The notes below the pieces were generated by a model. It did no database searches, was not told the DNA's origin, and saw nothing but the letters and a program-made list of their open reading frames with translations. A DNA stretch of 64,000 nucleotides from JAGKXB01 sp964498835. GTDB lineage: Bacteria; Pseudomonadota; Gammaproteobacteria; Burkholderiales; Burkholderiaceae_D. The DNA lies in the NCBI GenBank assembly GCA_964498835.1, contig CAZCIX010000004.1:1-64000 (forward strand), in the 5' to 3' direction. Numbering within the stretch: the first letter of the stretch is position 1; every line of letters begins with the position of its first letter. Shown piece by piece: positions 37,236 to 45,771 of this stretch. Made by a program: the position numbers and the translations under genes.

Positions 37236-37502
37236 TCATCCACGCAATTTGATGAGCAACGCATGGACATGCGGTAAATCCATATTTCCTTCCGGCTCCT
37301 TGCGTGCCAATATCAAATCCATTAAATCTTGATCGCTCAAATCCAACAAAAGCGTCAATGCATCGACTTCTTCATCGGTCATGGATGTTTCATACACATC
37401 AAGAAAACGCGTCAGAATCAAATCATTTTCCAATAACCCACGACGCGCACGCCAACGCAAACGGGCACGATTGGCTGGATCAGTTTGATGGTTTGATGTC
37501 AT
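37236..37502 (-). CDS. sdhE: FAD assembly factor SdhE
   Basis: An 88-residue small helical protein that helps attach FAD covalently to the succinate dehydrogenase flavoprotein. The signature RARLRWRARRGLLENDLIL contains the RGxxE motif. The ATG at 37502 is preferred over a TTG six codons upstream. It follows sdhB and precedes gltA, the normal betaproteobacterial place. Confidence 0.94.
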   Translation of the reverse strand: MTSNHQTDPANRARLRWRARRGLLENDLILTRFLDVYETSMTDEEVDALTLLLDLSDQDLMDLILARKEPEGNMDLPHVHALLIKLRG

Positions 37503-37574
37503 AAAAGTGTTAAAACCCAAATAAGATTGAAAATATCAATAAACAAAATACAAAAAGGAGTCATGTAATGTAAT

Positions 37575-37601
37575 AAAGGGCGCAGCATGCTGTCGCCCTT
37601 T
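37575..37601. terminator. Hairpin between sdhB and sdhE
   Basis: AAAGGGCG (37575-37582) pairs with CGCCCTTT (37594-37601) around an inner AGCATGCT. A T run follows only on the plus strand. On the transcribed minus strand it is followed by ATTACATT, so termination there is doubtful and a stability role is possible. Confidence 0.5.
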
Positions 37602-37629
37602 TTACACTTTTTTACACTTTACACAGTAT

Positions 37630-38340
37630 TTATACTGTGCGACGCAGCATCAACTCTTTGATTTTACCGATGGCCTGAGTTGGATTTAAGCTCTTAGGAC
37701 ACACATCAACGCAATTCATAATCGTGTGACAACGGAACAGGCGATATGGATCTTCCAGATTATCCAAACGCTCGCCAGTTGCTTGATCACGACTATCTGC
37801 AATAAAGCGATACGCTTGCAGCAAACCAGCAGGACCAACAAATTTGTCCGGATTCCACCAGAACGATGGGCAAGAAGTCGAACAGCATGCGCATAAAATA
37901 CATTCGTACAAACCATCCAATTCTTCGCGCTCTACTGGAGATTGCAGACGCTCTTTTTCTGGTGGAATCGTATCGTTGATCAAGAAAGGTTTGATCGAAT
38001 GATATTGCTTGAAAAACTGCGTCATATCCACGATCAAGTCACGAATCACTGGTAAACCAGGCAAAGGTCGCAACACGATGGGCTCAGTCAAATCGTTCAG
38101 ATTGGTCGTGCAAGCCAAACCGTTTTTGCCATTGATATTCATAGCATCGGAACCACACACGCCTTCACGGCAAGAACGACGCAAGGAAAGCGTGTCATCA
38201 ACATCAGCCTTAATCCGCTGCAAAGCATCCAACAACATCTTGTCAGTGTCTTTTAATTTCACTGTCAAATGCTGCATATAAGGTTTGGCATCCTTATCAG
38301 GATCGTAACGATAAATTTGAAATTTAAGAGTTTGGGACAT
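37630..38340 (-). CDS. sdhB: Succinate dehydrogenase iron-sulphur subunit
   Basis: A 236-residue subunit carrying electrons from the flavin to quinone. Ligands of three clusters are visible: [2Fe-2S] in CREGVCGSDAMNINGKNGLAC-like spacing near residues 58-78, [4Fe-4S] in CILCACCSTSCP and [3Fe-4S] in CHTIMNCVDVCPKSLNP. It follows sdhA by 39 bases in the sdhCDAB operon. Confidence 0.97.
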   Translation of the reverse strand: MSQTLKFQIYRYDPDKDAKPYMQHLTVKLKDTDKMLLDALQRIKADVDDTLSLRRSCREGVCGSDAMNINGKNGLACTTNLNDLTEPIVLRPLPGLPVIRDLIVDMTQFFKQYHSIKPFLINDTIPPEKERLQSPVEREELDGLYECILCACCSTSCPSFWWNPDKFVGPAGLLQAYRFIADSRDQATGERLDNLEDPYRLFRCHTIMNCVDVCPKSLNPTQAIGKIKELMLRRTV

Positions 38341-38379
38341 ATTAAAACCTTAATAAATCTTAATGAACCTGAATTAATC

Positions 38380-40158
38380 TTAGAAAGTACGTGCTTTAGG
38401 CGCGAATGTTTCCACCGTTAATGGCTTAGTCACCACAGGCTTGTACTCCAAACGGTTACCCTCAGAGAACCACAAAGTGTGCTTCATCCAATTCACATCA
38501 TCACGATTTTCATAATCACGATGCGCGTGTGCACCACGAGATTCTTTCCGTGCCACAGCTGATGTGATGGTCGCCTTTGCTGTTTCAATCAGATTATCCA
38601 ACTCCAACGCTTCTACACGCGCAGTGTTGAATACTTTGGATTTATCAGTGTATGAAACATTCTTGCAACGCTCGTTCAATTCCATGATGGCTTTATAGCC
38701 CTTTTGCAACAATTCGTCCGTACGGAATACACCGCAATATTGTTGCATCGCACTACGAATATCATTAGCCACTGTCTGTACGCGCTCACCACCGGTGCTT
38801 GATTCCAATTTAGCCAAACGCTCTCTTGCCATATCAGCTGCATCGGCCGGCAGAGGTTTGTTATTTTTGGTTTTGAGATTGCTTTGCACCACGTGGTTAC
38901 CCGCAGCACGACCAAATACCACCAGATCCAATAAAGAATTGGTACCCAAACGGTTAGCACCGTGGACTGATACGCAAGCACATTCACCAATCGCGTACAT
39001 ACCATTAACAATTTCATTTGGATTGCCATTCTTGGGCGCAACCACTTGACCGTGGATGTTGGTAGGAATACCGCCCATTTGATAATGAATGGTTGGAACC
39101 ACAGGAATTGGCTCTTTAGTCGCATCCACATTGGCGAATTTATGACCAATTTCAAGAATGGATGGCAAACGTTTTTGAATCACTTCTGCACCGATATGAC
39201 GCAAATCCAACAAGACGTGATCTTTGTTTGGTCCACAGCCGCGACCTTCTTTGATCTCTTGATCCATAGAACGAGAAACAAAGTCACGTGGCGCCAAATC
39301 TTTATACTGCGGCGCATAGCGTTCCATGAAGCGTTCGCCATTGGCGTTAATCAACAGACCACCTTCGCCACGTACGCCTTCGGTAATCAACACACCCGCA
39401 CCCGCCACGCCGGTTGGGTGAAATTGCCAGAATTCCATATCTTCCAAGGGCAAACCAGCCCGTGCTGCCATACCCAAACCGTCACCAGTATTGATAAAGG
39501 CGTTGGTGGAAGCAGCAAAAATACGACCTGCACCACCAGTAGCAAAAATCGTGGTTTTGCCTTCTAAAATCATGATTTCGCCAGTTTCCATCTCTAACGC
39601 AACCACGCCCAACACATCGCCATCAGCATCACGGATGATGTCAATTGCCATCCACTCCACAAAGAAATGGGTTTTGGCACGCACGTTACGTTGATACAAG
39701 GTATGCAATAAAGCATGGCCAGTTCTATCCGCTGCTGCGCAAGCACGTTGCACGGCTTTTTCACCGAAATTGGCGGTATGACCACCAAATGGACGTTGGT
39801 AAATCGTACCATCCGCATTGCGGTCAAATGGCATACCGAAATGTTCCAATTCGTAAACGACCTTCGGTGCTTCGCGACACATAAACTCAATCGCATCTTG
39901 GTCACCTAGATAGTCACCACCTTTAACGGTATCGAACATATGCCAATACCAGTTATCTTCAGCCATATTGCCCAATGAAGCGCCAATTCCACCTTGCGCT
40001 GCCACGGTATGTGAGCGGGTAGGAAACACTTTAGACAAAACAGCAACGTTTAAACCTGCTTCAGCCAATTGCAATGAAGCACGCATGCCGGAACCACCGG
40101 CGCCAACAATAACCGCGTCAAAACGGCGAGATGGTATGGTGGATTTGATTGCCGCCAC
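38380..40158 (-). CDS. sdhA: Succinate dehydrogenase flavoprotein subunit
   Basis: The catalytic subunit oxidising succinate to fumarate, with covalent FAD, 592 residues. The FAD fold is VIVGAGGSGMRASLQLAEAG and the flavinylated His lies in RSHTVAAQGGIGASLGN. HPTGVAGAGVLITEGVRGEG and the NRLGTNSLLDLVVFGRAAG block are intact. The start chosen is a GTG at 40158 (VAAIKSTIPSRRFD), two bases after the sdhD stop. It has GAGAG upstream and matches the usual N-terminus of Burkholderiales SdhA. The reading frame runs open 38 codons further into sdhD but that extension has no family similarity. Confidence 0.95.
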   Translation of the reverse strand: MAAIKSTIPSRRFDAVIVGAGGSGMRASLQLAEAGLNVAVLSKVFPTRSHTVAAQGGIGASLGNMAEDNWYWHMFDTVKGGDYLGDQDAIEFMCREAPKVVYELEHFGMPFDRNADGTIYQRPFGGHTANFGEKAVQRACAAADRTGHALLHTLYQRNVRAKTHFFVEWMAIDIIRDADGDVLGVVALEMETGEIMILEGKTTIFATGGAGRIFAASTNAFINTGDGLGMAARAGLPLEDMEFWQFHPTGVAGAGVLITEGVRGEGGLLINANGERFMERYAPQYKDLAPRDFVSRSMDQEIKEGRGCGPNKDHVLLDLRHIGAEVIQKRLPSILEIGHKFANVDATKEPIPVVPTIHYQMGGIPTNIHGQVVAPKNGNPNEIVNGMYAIGECACVSVHGANRLGTNSLLDLVVFGRAAGNHVVQSNLKTKNNKPLPADAADMARERLAKLESSTGGERVQTVANDIRSAMQQYCGVFRTDELLQKGYKAIMELNERCKNVSYTDKSKVFNTARVEALELDNLIETAKATITSAVARKESRGAHAHRDYENRDDVNWMKHTLWFSEGNRLEYKPVVTKPLTVETFAPKARTF

Positions 40159-40160
40159 GA

Positions 40161-40535
40161 TTACACTCTCCACAAAATCTGTACCGCCCAGCCGGCACAA
40201 GCGATTAACCACAACAGTGTGGCAACTTGCAATGTCAAACGAATAGCCATCGGTTTGACATAATCCATCCAAATATCACGCACACCAACCCAGGCGTGAT
40301 AAAACAAGGCCATCAAAGCAACAAAAGTCGCCATCTTGAACCATTGCATAGCAAACATGCCAGCCCAACCCTCATAGCTGAAGTTATTGCCAGTCAAAAA
40401 TGTGATCAACAAAATAATGGTGTAAATCGCCATCACAACCGCTGTGACGCGCTGCGCCAACCAATCTTTTAAACCATAATGCGCCCCAACAACCAAACGT
40501 TTGGGGCCAACATTGTTTTTGATGTTATTTGCCAT
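40161..40535 (-). CDS. sdhD: Succinate dehydrogenase membrane anchor subunit D
   Basis: A 124-residue protein with three predicted transmembrane helices (VTAVVMAIYTIILLITFL, FVALMALFYHAWVGVRDIW and LQVATLLWLIACAGWAVQIL). The haem b and quinone-site His/Asp segment HAWVGVRDIWMDYVKP is present. It begins directly after sdhC (stop and start adjacent) and ends just before the sdhA GTG. Confidence 0.95.
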   Translation of the reverse strand: MANNIKNNVGPKRLVVGAHYGLKDWLAQRVTAVVMAIYTIILLITFLTGNNFSYEGWAGMFAMQWFKMATFVALMALFYHAWVGVRDIWMDYVKPMAIRLTLQVATLLWLIACAGWAVQILWRV

Positions 40536-40958
40536 TTAAAACACTCCAAACAATTTCAATCCAACCAAAATAGTCAGCAATATGCTCACCACCAGCACTT
40601 TGGCAGCAGATTTACGCGCGCAATCTTTGCTCAAACCGATATGGTTATCCATCATCAAGTGGCGCAATCCTGCGCAAAAATGATGTAAATAAGCCCAGCA
40701 AAGCGCCAAAATCACTAGTTTGGCAAACCAACCTGATGTCAATCCTTTGAAATGCGAAAAGGAGATTTCAGACGTCAAGCTTTTATCCAACAAAAACAGG
40801 ATAAAAGGCAGTAGTAAAAACAAAAACATCCCGCTGACACGATGCAAAATCGATACCCAACCTGCTAAGGGCAAACGATAGTTCGACAGCTGCGTAATAT
40901 GGATATTACGAAACTCCGGTCTGTCGCTTTTGCTGACTGGCTTGGCAGCTTCAGACAT
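40536..40958 (-). CDS. sdhC: Succinate dehydrogenase cytochrome b556 subunit
   Basis: A 140-residue membrane subunit with three transmembrane helices. The family motif RPEFRNIHITQLSNYRLPL precedes SILHRVSGM, and the haem-ligand His is in HHFCAGLRHLMMDNH. A near-perfect Shine-Dalgarno GGAGGTG (40964-40970) lies before the ATG. It is the first gene of the long leftward TCA cluster. Confidence 0.96.
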   Translation of the reverse strand: MSEAAKPVSKSDRPEFRNIHITQLSNYRLPLAGWVSILHRVSGMFLFLLLPFILFLLDKSLTSEISFSHFKGLTSGWFAKLVILALCWAYLHHFCAGLRHLMMDNHIGLSKDCARKSAAKVLVVSILLTILVGLKLFGVF

Positions 40959-41230
40959 AAAAACACCTCCATTTATTTAACAAATCTTTTAAGAAATCTT
41001 CTTTTTAATCGAAAAAACGCGTAATTCTCTCTTATTTTCGTATCTCGCACCAGTAGTGTTGTCGCGAGTGTCCGGTTAATGTCCGATTTTGTCTTTGATT
41101 TCGTATGCATTAAACGGTATCAAACGGTATCATTACGAATTCGCAGTTTTTACGCATTTTTACGTATTTTTTCGTTTTTCCTCATTATTTTTTCAACCTT
41201 GCATTTTTATTCCCTTTTTGGAGATTTACT
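40959..41230. promoter_or_regulatory. Divergent sdhC / mdh control region
   Basis: 272 bases without a gene between leftward sdhC and rightward mdh. They contain a tandem direct repeat AAACGGTATC at 41112-41121 and 41122-41131, one helical turn apart, and a stretch TTTTTACGCATTTTTACGTATTTTTTCG. These are candidates for regulator binding sites, but exact -35/-10 boxes could not be assigned. Many Burkholderiales have a GntR-type regulator gene here; none is present. Confidence 0.5.
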
Positions 41231-42220
41231 ATGACTAAAGCACCTATGCGTGTTGCTGTGACTGGCGCTGCTGGCCAAATTGGCTACTCTTTGTTGTTCC
41301 GCATTGCCAATGGCGACATGTTAGGCAAAGACCAGCCTGTTATTTTGCAATTGCTTGAAATTGCTGACGAAAAAGCGCAAAAAGCACTCAAAGGCGTGAT
41401 GATGGAAATCGACGACTGCGCATTTCCTTTGCTGGTTGGTATGAGCGCGCATTCCGATCCAATGACTGCATTTAAGGATATCGATGTTGCATTGTTGGTT
41501 GGAGCACGCCCACGTGGACCAGGCATGGAGCGCAAGGATTTGTTGGAAGCCAATGCGCAAATTTTTACCGTACAAGGCAAGGCATTGAATGCCGTAGCAT
41601 CACGCAACGTTAAAGTTTTGGTCGTTGGCAATCCAGCCAATACCAATGCGTATATCGCCATGAAATCTGCACCTGATTTGCCTAGCAAAAATTTTACCGC
41701 CATGTTGCGTTTGGATCACAACCGCGCTTTATCGCAAATCGCTGCTAAAACTGGCAAGCCCGTTACGTCAATTGAGAAATTGTGCGTTTGGGGCAATCAC
41801 TCCCCAACCATGTATGCAGACTATCGCTACGCCACCATCGATGGCCAATCCGTCAAAGACATGATTAATGACGAAGCCTGGAACAAAGATACCTTCCTGC
41901 CAACCGTAGGTAAACGCGGCGCGGCCATCATTGAAGCACGCGGCTTGTCTTCCGCTGCATCTGCTGCCAATGCAGCGATTGATCATGTACGCGATTGGGT
42001 ACTTGGCACCAATGGAAAATGGACCACGATGGGTATTCCATCAGATGGTTCTTATGGCATTCCCAAAGATACTATTTTTGGTTTTCCAGTGACTACGCAA
42101 AATGGCGAATACACCATCGTACAAGGTCTATCGATTGATGCTTTCTCGCAAGAACGCATTCAAATTACGTTAAATGAATTACAAGAAGAGCGTAATGGTG
42201 TAAAGCATTTGGTTGGTTAA
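41231..42220 (+). CDS. mdh: Malate dehydrogenase
   Basis: A 329-residue NAD-dependent enzyme. The nucleotide fold is VTGAAGQIGYSLLFRIANG with glycines at residues 12-18. ARPRGPGMERKDLLEANAQIF is the mobile loop with substrate Arg residues, and VWGNHSPTMYAD holds the catalytic His. Its length and insertion pattern match the group related to cytosolic eukaryotic MDH used by betaproteobacteria. GGAG lies seven bases before the ATG. It is first on the rightward TCA unit and has its own terminator. Confidence 0.97.
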   Translation: MTKAPMRVAVTGAAGQIGYSLLFRIANGDMLGKDQPVILQLLEIADEKAQKALKGVMMEIDDCAFPLLVGMSAHSDPMTAFKDIDVALLVGARPRGPGMERKDLLEANAQIFTVQGKALNAVASRNVKVLVVGNPANTNAYIAMKSAPDLPSKNFTAMLRLDHNRALSQIAAKTGKPVTSIEKLCVWGNHSPTMYADYRYATIDGQSVKDMINDEAWNKDTFLPTVGKRGAAIIEARGLSSAASAANAAIDHVRDWVLGTNGKWTTMGIPSDGSYGIPKDTIFGFPVTTQNGEYTIVQGLSIDAFSQERIQITLNELQEERNGVKHLVG

Positions 42221-42239
42221 CTTAATCCAACAGAGCGCG

Positions 42240-42277
42240 GCCGGGCCCCTTTGTAGGTGCTCGGCGGTTTGTTTTTT
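42240..42277 (+). terminator. Intrinsic terminator after mdh
   Basis: GCCGGGCCCC (42240-42249) pairs with GGTGCTCGGC (42256-42265), with one G-U pair and one mismatch. It is followed by GGTTTGTTTTTT. It sits 20 bases past the mdh stop. Confidence 0.8.
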
Positions 42278-42310
42278 GCTTCTCCCAAGTTATTCAAGCA
42301 AGGTTTTTCG

Positions 42311-42847
42311 ATGAAAAAAATTACCTGCATCCTGCTTTCGATGCTAACAAGCATCAGCATCAACCTCCTTCCCTCATTGGTTCAAGCTCAAAATCAAACG
42401 CAGTTGCCACAACAAACACCAACACAATTACAAGACCAAAATCAAGCAACAACGCTCACGCTTGCCATGCTGCAAAAGAACACAAAGAAAAAAATTTCCA
42501 AAACAGATTCACATGACGCACACGATTTAAACAATACCAATGAAGATGCCAATGAATCAGACATCAAAACTTCTACGGTGACCGAATATCGCTGTGAATT
42601 GGGAAATAATGTCTCAATTTACAACAACATCAACGACGATCAATATATTGCGCTGCGTTGGAAAAAACGCCTGCACAAATTAACTCGTATTCCAACGTCA
42701 ACTGGCGCACATCGTTTTGAAAACCGAAAATATGGTCTGCTTTGGATCAATATTCCCTCCAAAGGAATACTGCTCGATTTAAAAAAAGGCCAGCAATTAG
42801 CCAATGAATGCCATACGCCCGAACAAATGGCACAAAGTACGAATTAG
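42311..42847 (+). CDS. Secreted MliC-like (lysozyme inhibitor-like) protein
   Basis: 178 residues from the ATG at 42311, with AAGG upstream. An earlier GTG lies inside the mdh terminator and is unlikely. A Sec signal (MKKITCILLSMLTSISINL) ends near LVQA. A Gln/Thr/Asn-rich disordered stretch follows to about residue 90. The last ~75 residues resemble the MliC fold: YRCELGNNVSIY, a WKKRLHKL strand, a TGAHRFENRKYGLLW segment and a final Cys in ANEC that would pair with the first. MliC proteins inhibit c-type lysozyme in the periplasm. The match is by pattern only, so function is tentative. Confidence 0.6.
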   Translation: MKKITCILLSMLTSISINLLPSLVQAQNQTQLPQQTPTQLQDQNQATTLTLAMLQKNTKKKISKTDSHDAHDLNNTNEDANESDIKTSTVTEYRCELGNNVSIYNNINDDQYIALRWKKRLHKLTRIPTSTGAHRFENRKYGLLWINIPSKGILLDLKKGQQLANECHTPEQMAQSTN

Positions 42848-42903
42848 TGAAATTCACTCACTCCAAGTAAATTACCAAACATTACTAAGACCACGAGGAT
42901 GCC

Positions 42904-45660
42904 ATGTCTCACACCCCATTAAATACAGCGTTTGATCCTTCGCAAACCGTGCAGGATTTTTCACTTTCTGATACACAAAAAGGCAAGTTCTACTCCCTGC
43001 CAGCGCTGGAAAAATGTCTGGGCATTTCTCTTTCCCGCTTACCGGTTTCTATCCGCCTAGTGCTGGAATCTGTGTTACGCAATTGTGATGGCAAAAAAAT
43101 TACGCCAGAACACGTCAAACAACTCGCTAATTGGTCACCCAACGCCCCCCGTCTTGATGAAATCCCGTTCGTCGTAGCGCGCGTGGTACTGCAGGATTTT
43201 ACTGGCGTGCCATTGCTAGCAGATTTAGCAGCCATGCGCAGCGTGGCGGCTAAGATGAAATTCAATCCTAAAAATATCGAACCATTGGTTCCGGTAGACT
43301 TGGTAGTCGATCACTCAGTGCAAGTCGATCACTTCCGTGAACAAGGCGCACTCGATTTAAATATGAAGCTGGAATTCTCACGGAATAATGAGCGTTATCA
43401 GTTTATGAAATGGGGCATGCAAGCATTCGACACCTTTAGTGTCGTGCCACCTGGCTTTGGCATCGTGCATCAAGTCAATCTGGAATACTTAGCACGCGGT
43501 GTACACAAGCGCACCAATAACGATGGTGATGATATTTATTATCCTGACACTTTAGTCGGTACAGACTCTCATACCACCATGATCAACGGTATCGGCGTCG
43601 TTGGTTGGGGTGTGGGTGGTATTGAGGCAGAAGCTGGCATGCTGGGACAACCGGTCTATTTCTTAACGCCAGACGTCATCGGTGTCAATTTCACCGGCCA
43701 GTTACGCGAAGGCTGCACTGCCACGGACTTGGTACTGGCCGTGACTGAAATGCTGCGCAAAGAAAAAGTCGTCGGCAAGTTTGTCGAATTTTTCGGTGAA
43801 GGCGTGGCATCACTCTCCTTAACCGATCGCGCCACTATCGCCAATATGGCGCCTGAATATGGCGCTACCATGGGCTTCTTTCCTGTCGATGACGCCACAA
43901 TTGCGTATTTCAAAGGAACGGGACGTAGCGAATCTGAAATTCAAGCATTTGGAACCTATTTCAAAGCGCAAAAACTATTTGGCATTCCAAAATCAGGGGA
44001 CATTGATTACACCCGTGTAGTGGAACTTGATCTGGATACAGTAGCACCGTCTCTGGCTGGCCCAAAACGACCACAAGACCGGATTGAGTTAGGCACAGTG
44101 AAATCACATTTCATTGAATTACTCGGCAAACCTAGCACCGAAAATGGTTTTAATAAAAAAGAACAGGATATTAACGCCGTCTATCCAAGCACCGATGGTG
44201 TCAAGGTCAAAAATGGCGACATCCTAATTGCTGCCATCACATCCTGCACCAACACTTCCAATCCTAGTGTCATGCTGGCAGCTGGCTTGCTAGCAAAAAA
44301 AGCTGTCGAAGCCGGCCTTAAGGTGGCACCGCACATCAAAACTTCACTTGCTCCAGGCTCGCGTGTCGTAACTGAATATTTGGCGGCAGCTGGTTTGCTT
44401 CCTTACCTGGAGCAACTCGGCTTTGGCGTCACCGCGTATGGTTGTACAACTTGTATCGGCAATGCTGGCGATTTAACACCAGAAATAAACCAAACGATTG
44501 TGCAAAACGATATTGTGGCATCAGCTGTTTTGTCAGGTAATCGTAACTTTGAAGCACGTATTCATCCCAATATTCGTTCCAACTTCCTCGCATCGCCACC
44601 GTTGGTCGTTGCCTACGCGATTGCAGGTAGCATGATGCGTGACTTGATGACAGAACCAGTGGGGAAAGGTACGGACAAAAATGGCGTTACACGTGATGTT
44701 TTCCTACGTGACATTTGGCCTAGCAGCACAGAAATTGCTGAATTGATGCAATTTGCCCTCAATGCAGAAACCTTTAAACAAAACTACGCTGATGTGAAAG
44801 GCAATCCCGGTAAATTATGGGAAAACGTGAGCAGCGTAGCCGGTCAAGTCTACAACTGGCCAGACTCTACCTACATCGCAGAACCGCCTTTCTTCGACAA
44901 TTTCACGATGCAACCCGAAGCAGTTGCCAACGGCATACAAGGTGCGCGCGCTTTAGGTGTGTTTGGTGACTCCATCACGACGGATCATATTTCTCCCGCA
45001 GGTGCAATCAAGGAATCCAGTCCAGCAGGCTTGTGGCTGACACAGCATGGTGTGATGAAAGCCGACTTTAATTCCTACGGTTCACGTCGCGGCAATCATG
45101 AAATCATGATGCGTGGCACATTTGCCAATGTGCGTATCAAAAATCGCATGATTCCACCAGCAGCCGATGGCTCCAGCGTCGAAGGTGGTATCACCATTCA
45201 CCAGCCATCCGGTGAAGTCATGCCTATCTACGACGCTGCCATGCGTTACATCCAGGATGGCACGCCCACGATGATTTTTGCTGGTGAAGAATACGGCACA
45301 GGCTCATCACGCGATTGGGCAGCTAAGGGAACGTATTTATTAGGCGTAAAGGCCGTCATTACACGCTCATTTGAACGCATCCATCGCTCTAATCTGATCG
45401 GCATGGGCGTCTTGCCACTGCAATTTATTGGTGAAGACAGTGTGCAAACCCTGAGCATCAAAGGCGATGAAATATTCGACTTGAAAGGTATAGAAGGCGA
45501 AATCAAACCACAACAGGAAGTGACACTGGTTATTCATCGTCGAGATGGTAAGAAGGACGAAGTGCAAGTCTTGTTACGGATTGATACGCCTATTGAGGTC
45601 GATTATTACAAACACGGTGGCATTCTGCCTTTTGTGTTGCGTCAGTTGTTAGCGGCATAA
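42904..45660 (+). CDS. acnA: Aconitate hydratase A
   Basis: A 918-residue iron-sulphur enzyme interconverting citrate and isocitrate. Cluster Cys residues lie in ITSCTNTSNPSVMLAAG and YGCTTCIGNAGDL. Substrate and swivel-domain motifs include VGTDSHTTMINGIGVVGWG and AGEEYGTGSSRDWAAKGTYL. It is the AcnA/IRP type rather than AcnB. Expressed in the same direction as mdh, it has a GAGGA ribosome site before the ATG. No terminator was recognised downstream, where a palindromic repeat lies. Confidence 0.97.
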   Translation: MSHTPLNTAFDPSQTVQDFSLSDTQKGKFYSLPALEKCLGISLSRLPVSIRLVLESVLRNCDGKKITPEHVKQLANWSPNAPRLDEIPFVVARVVLQDFTGVPLLADLAAMRSVAAKMKFNPKNIEPLVPVDLVVDHSVQVDHFREQGALDLNMKLEFSRNNERYQFMKWGMQAFDTFSVVPPGFGIVHQVNLEYLARGVHKRTNNDGDDIYYPDTLVGTDSHTTMINGIGVVGWGVGGIEAEAGMLGQPVYFLTPDVIGVNFTGQLREGCTATDLVLAVTEMLRKEKVVGKFVEFFGEGVASLSLTDRATIANMAPEYGATMGFFPVDDATIAYFKGTGRSESEIQAFGTYFKAQKLFGIPKSGDIDYTRVVELDLDTVAPSLAGPKRPQDRIELGTVKSHFIELLGKPSTENGFNKKEQDINAVYPSTDGVKVKNGDILIAAITSCTNTSNPSVMLAAGLLAKKAVEAGLKVAPHIKTSLAPGSRVVTEYLAAAGLLPYLEQLGFGVTAYGCTTCIGNAGDLTPEINQTIVQNDIVASAVLSGNRNFEARIHPNIRSNFLASPPLVVAYAIAGSMMRDLMTEPVGKGTDKNGVTRDVFLRDIWPSSTEIAELMQFALNAETFKQNYADVKGNPGKLWENVSSVAGQVYNWPDSTYIAEPPFFDNFTMQPEAVANGIQGARALGVFGDSITTDHISPAGAIKESSPAGLWLTQHGVMKADFNSYGSRRGNHEIMMRGTFANVRIKNRMIPPAADGSSVEGGITIHQPSGEVMPIYDAAMRYIQDGTPTMIFAGEEYGTGSSRDWAAKGTYLLGVKAVITRSFERIHRSNLIGMGVLPLQFIGEDSVQTLSIKGDEIFDLKGIEGEIKPQQEVTLVIHRRDGKKDEVQVLLRIDTPIEVDYYKHGGILPFVLRQLLAA

Positions 45661-45708
45661 ATCGATAGCAAACGGTATAAACGCGCTACCTCACACACAT
45701 AATAAAAC

Positions 45709-45738
45709 GTCGTTCCCGCCTAAAAACGTGGAACGATG
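45709..45738. repeat. Palindromic intergenic repeat, copy 3
   Basis: CGTCGTTCC (45709-45717) and GGAACGATG (45730-45738) form an imperfect palindrome with CGCCTAAAAACGT between. This is the same family as at 11-47 and 58124-58149 in reduced form. It lies between acnA and the DUF2863 gene. Confidence 0.6.
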
Positions 45739-45771
45739 ATAATTTTCTTTGATCACGTTTTGAATACCAAC

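Noticed and set aside
40159..40272. N-terminal extension of SdhA into sdhD
   Set aside because: The extension overlaps the sdhD coding end and has no resemblance to SdhA; the GTG at 40158 gives the normal N-terminus.
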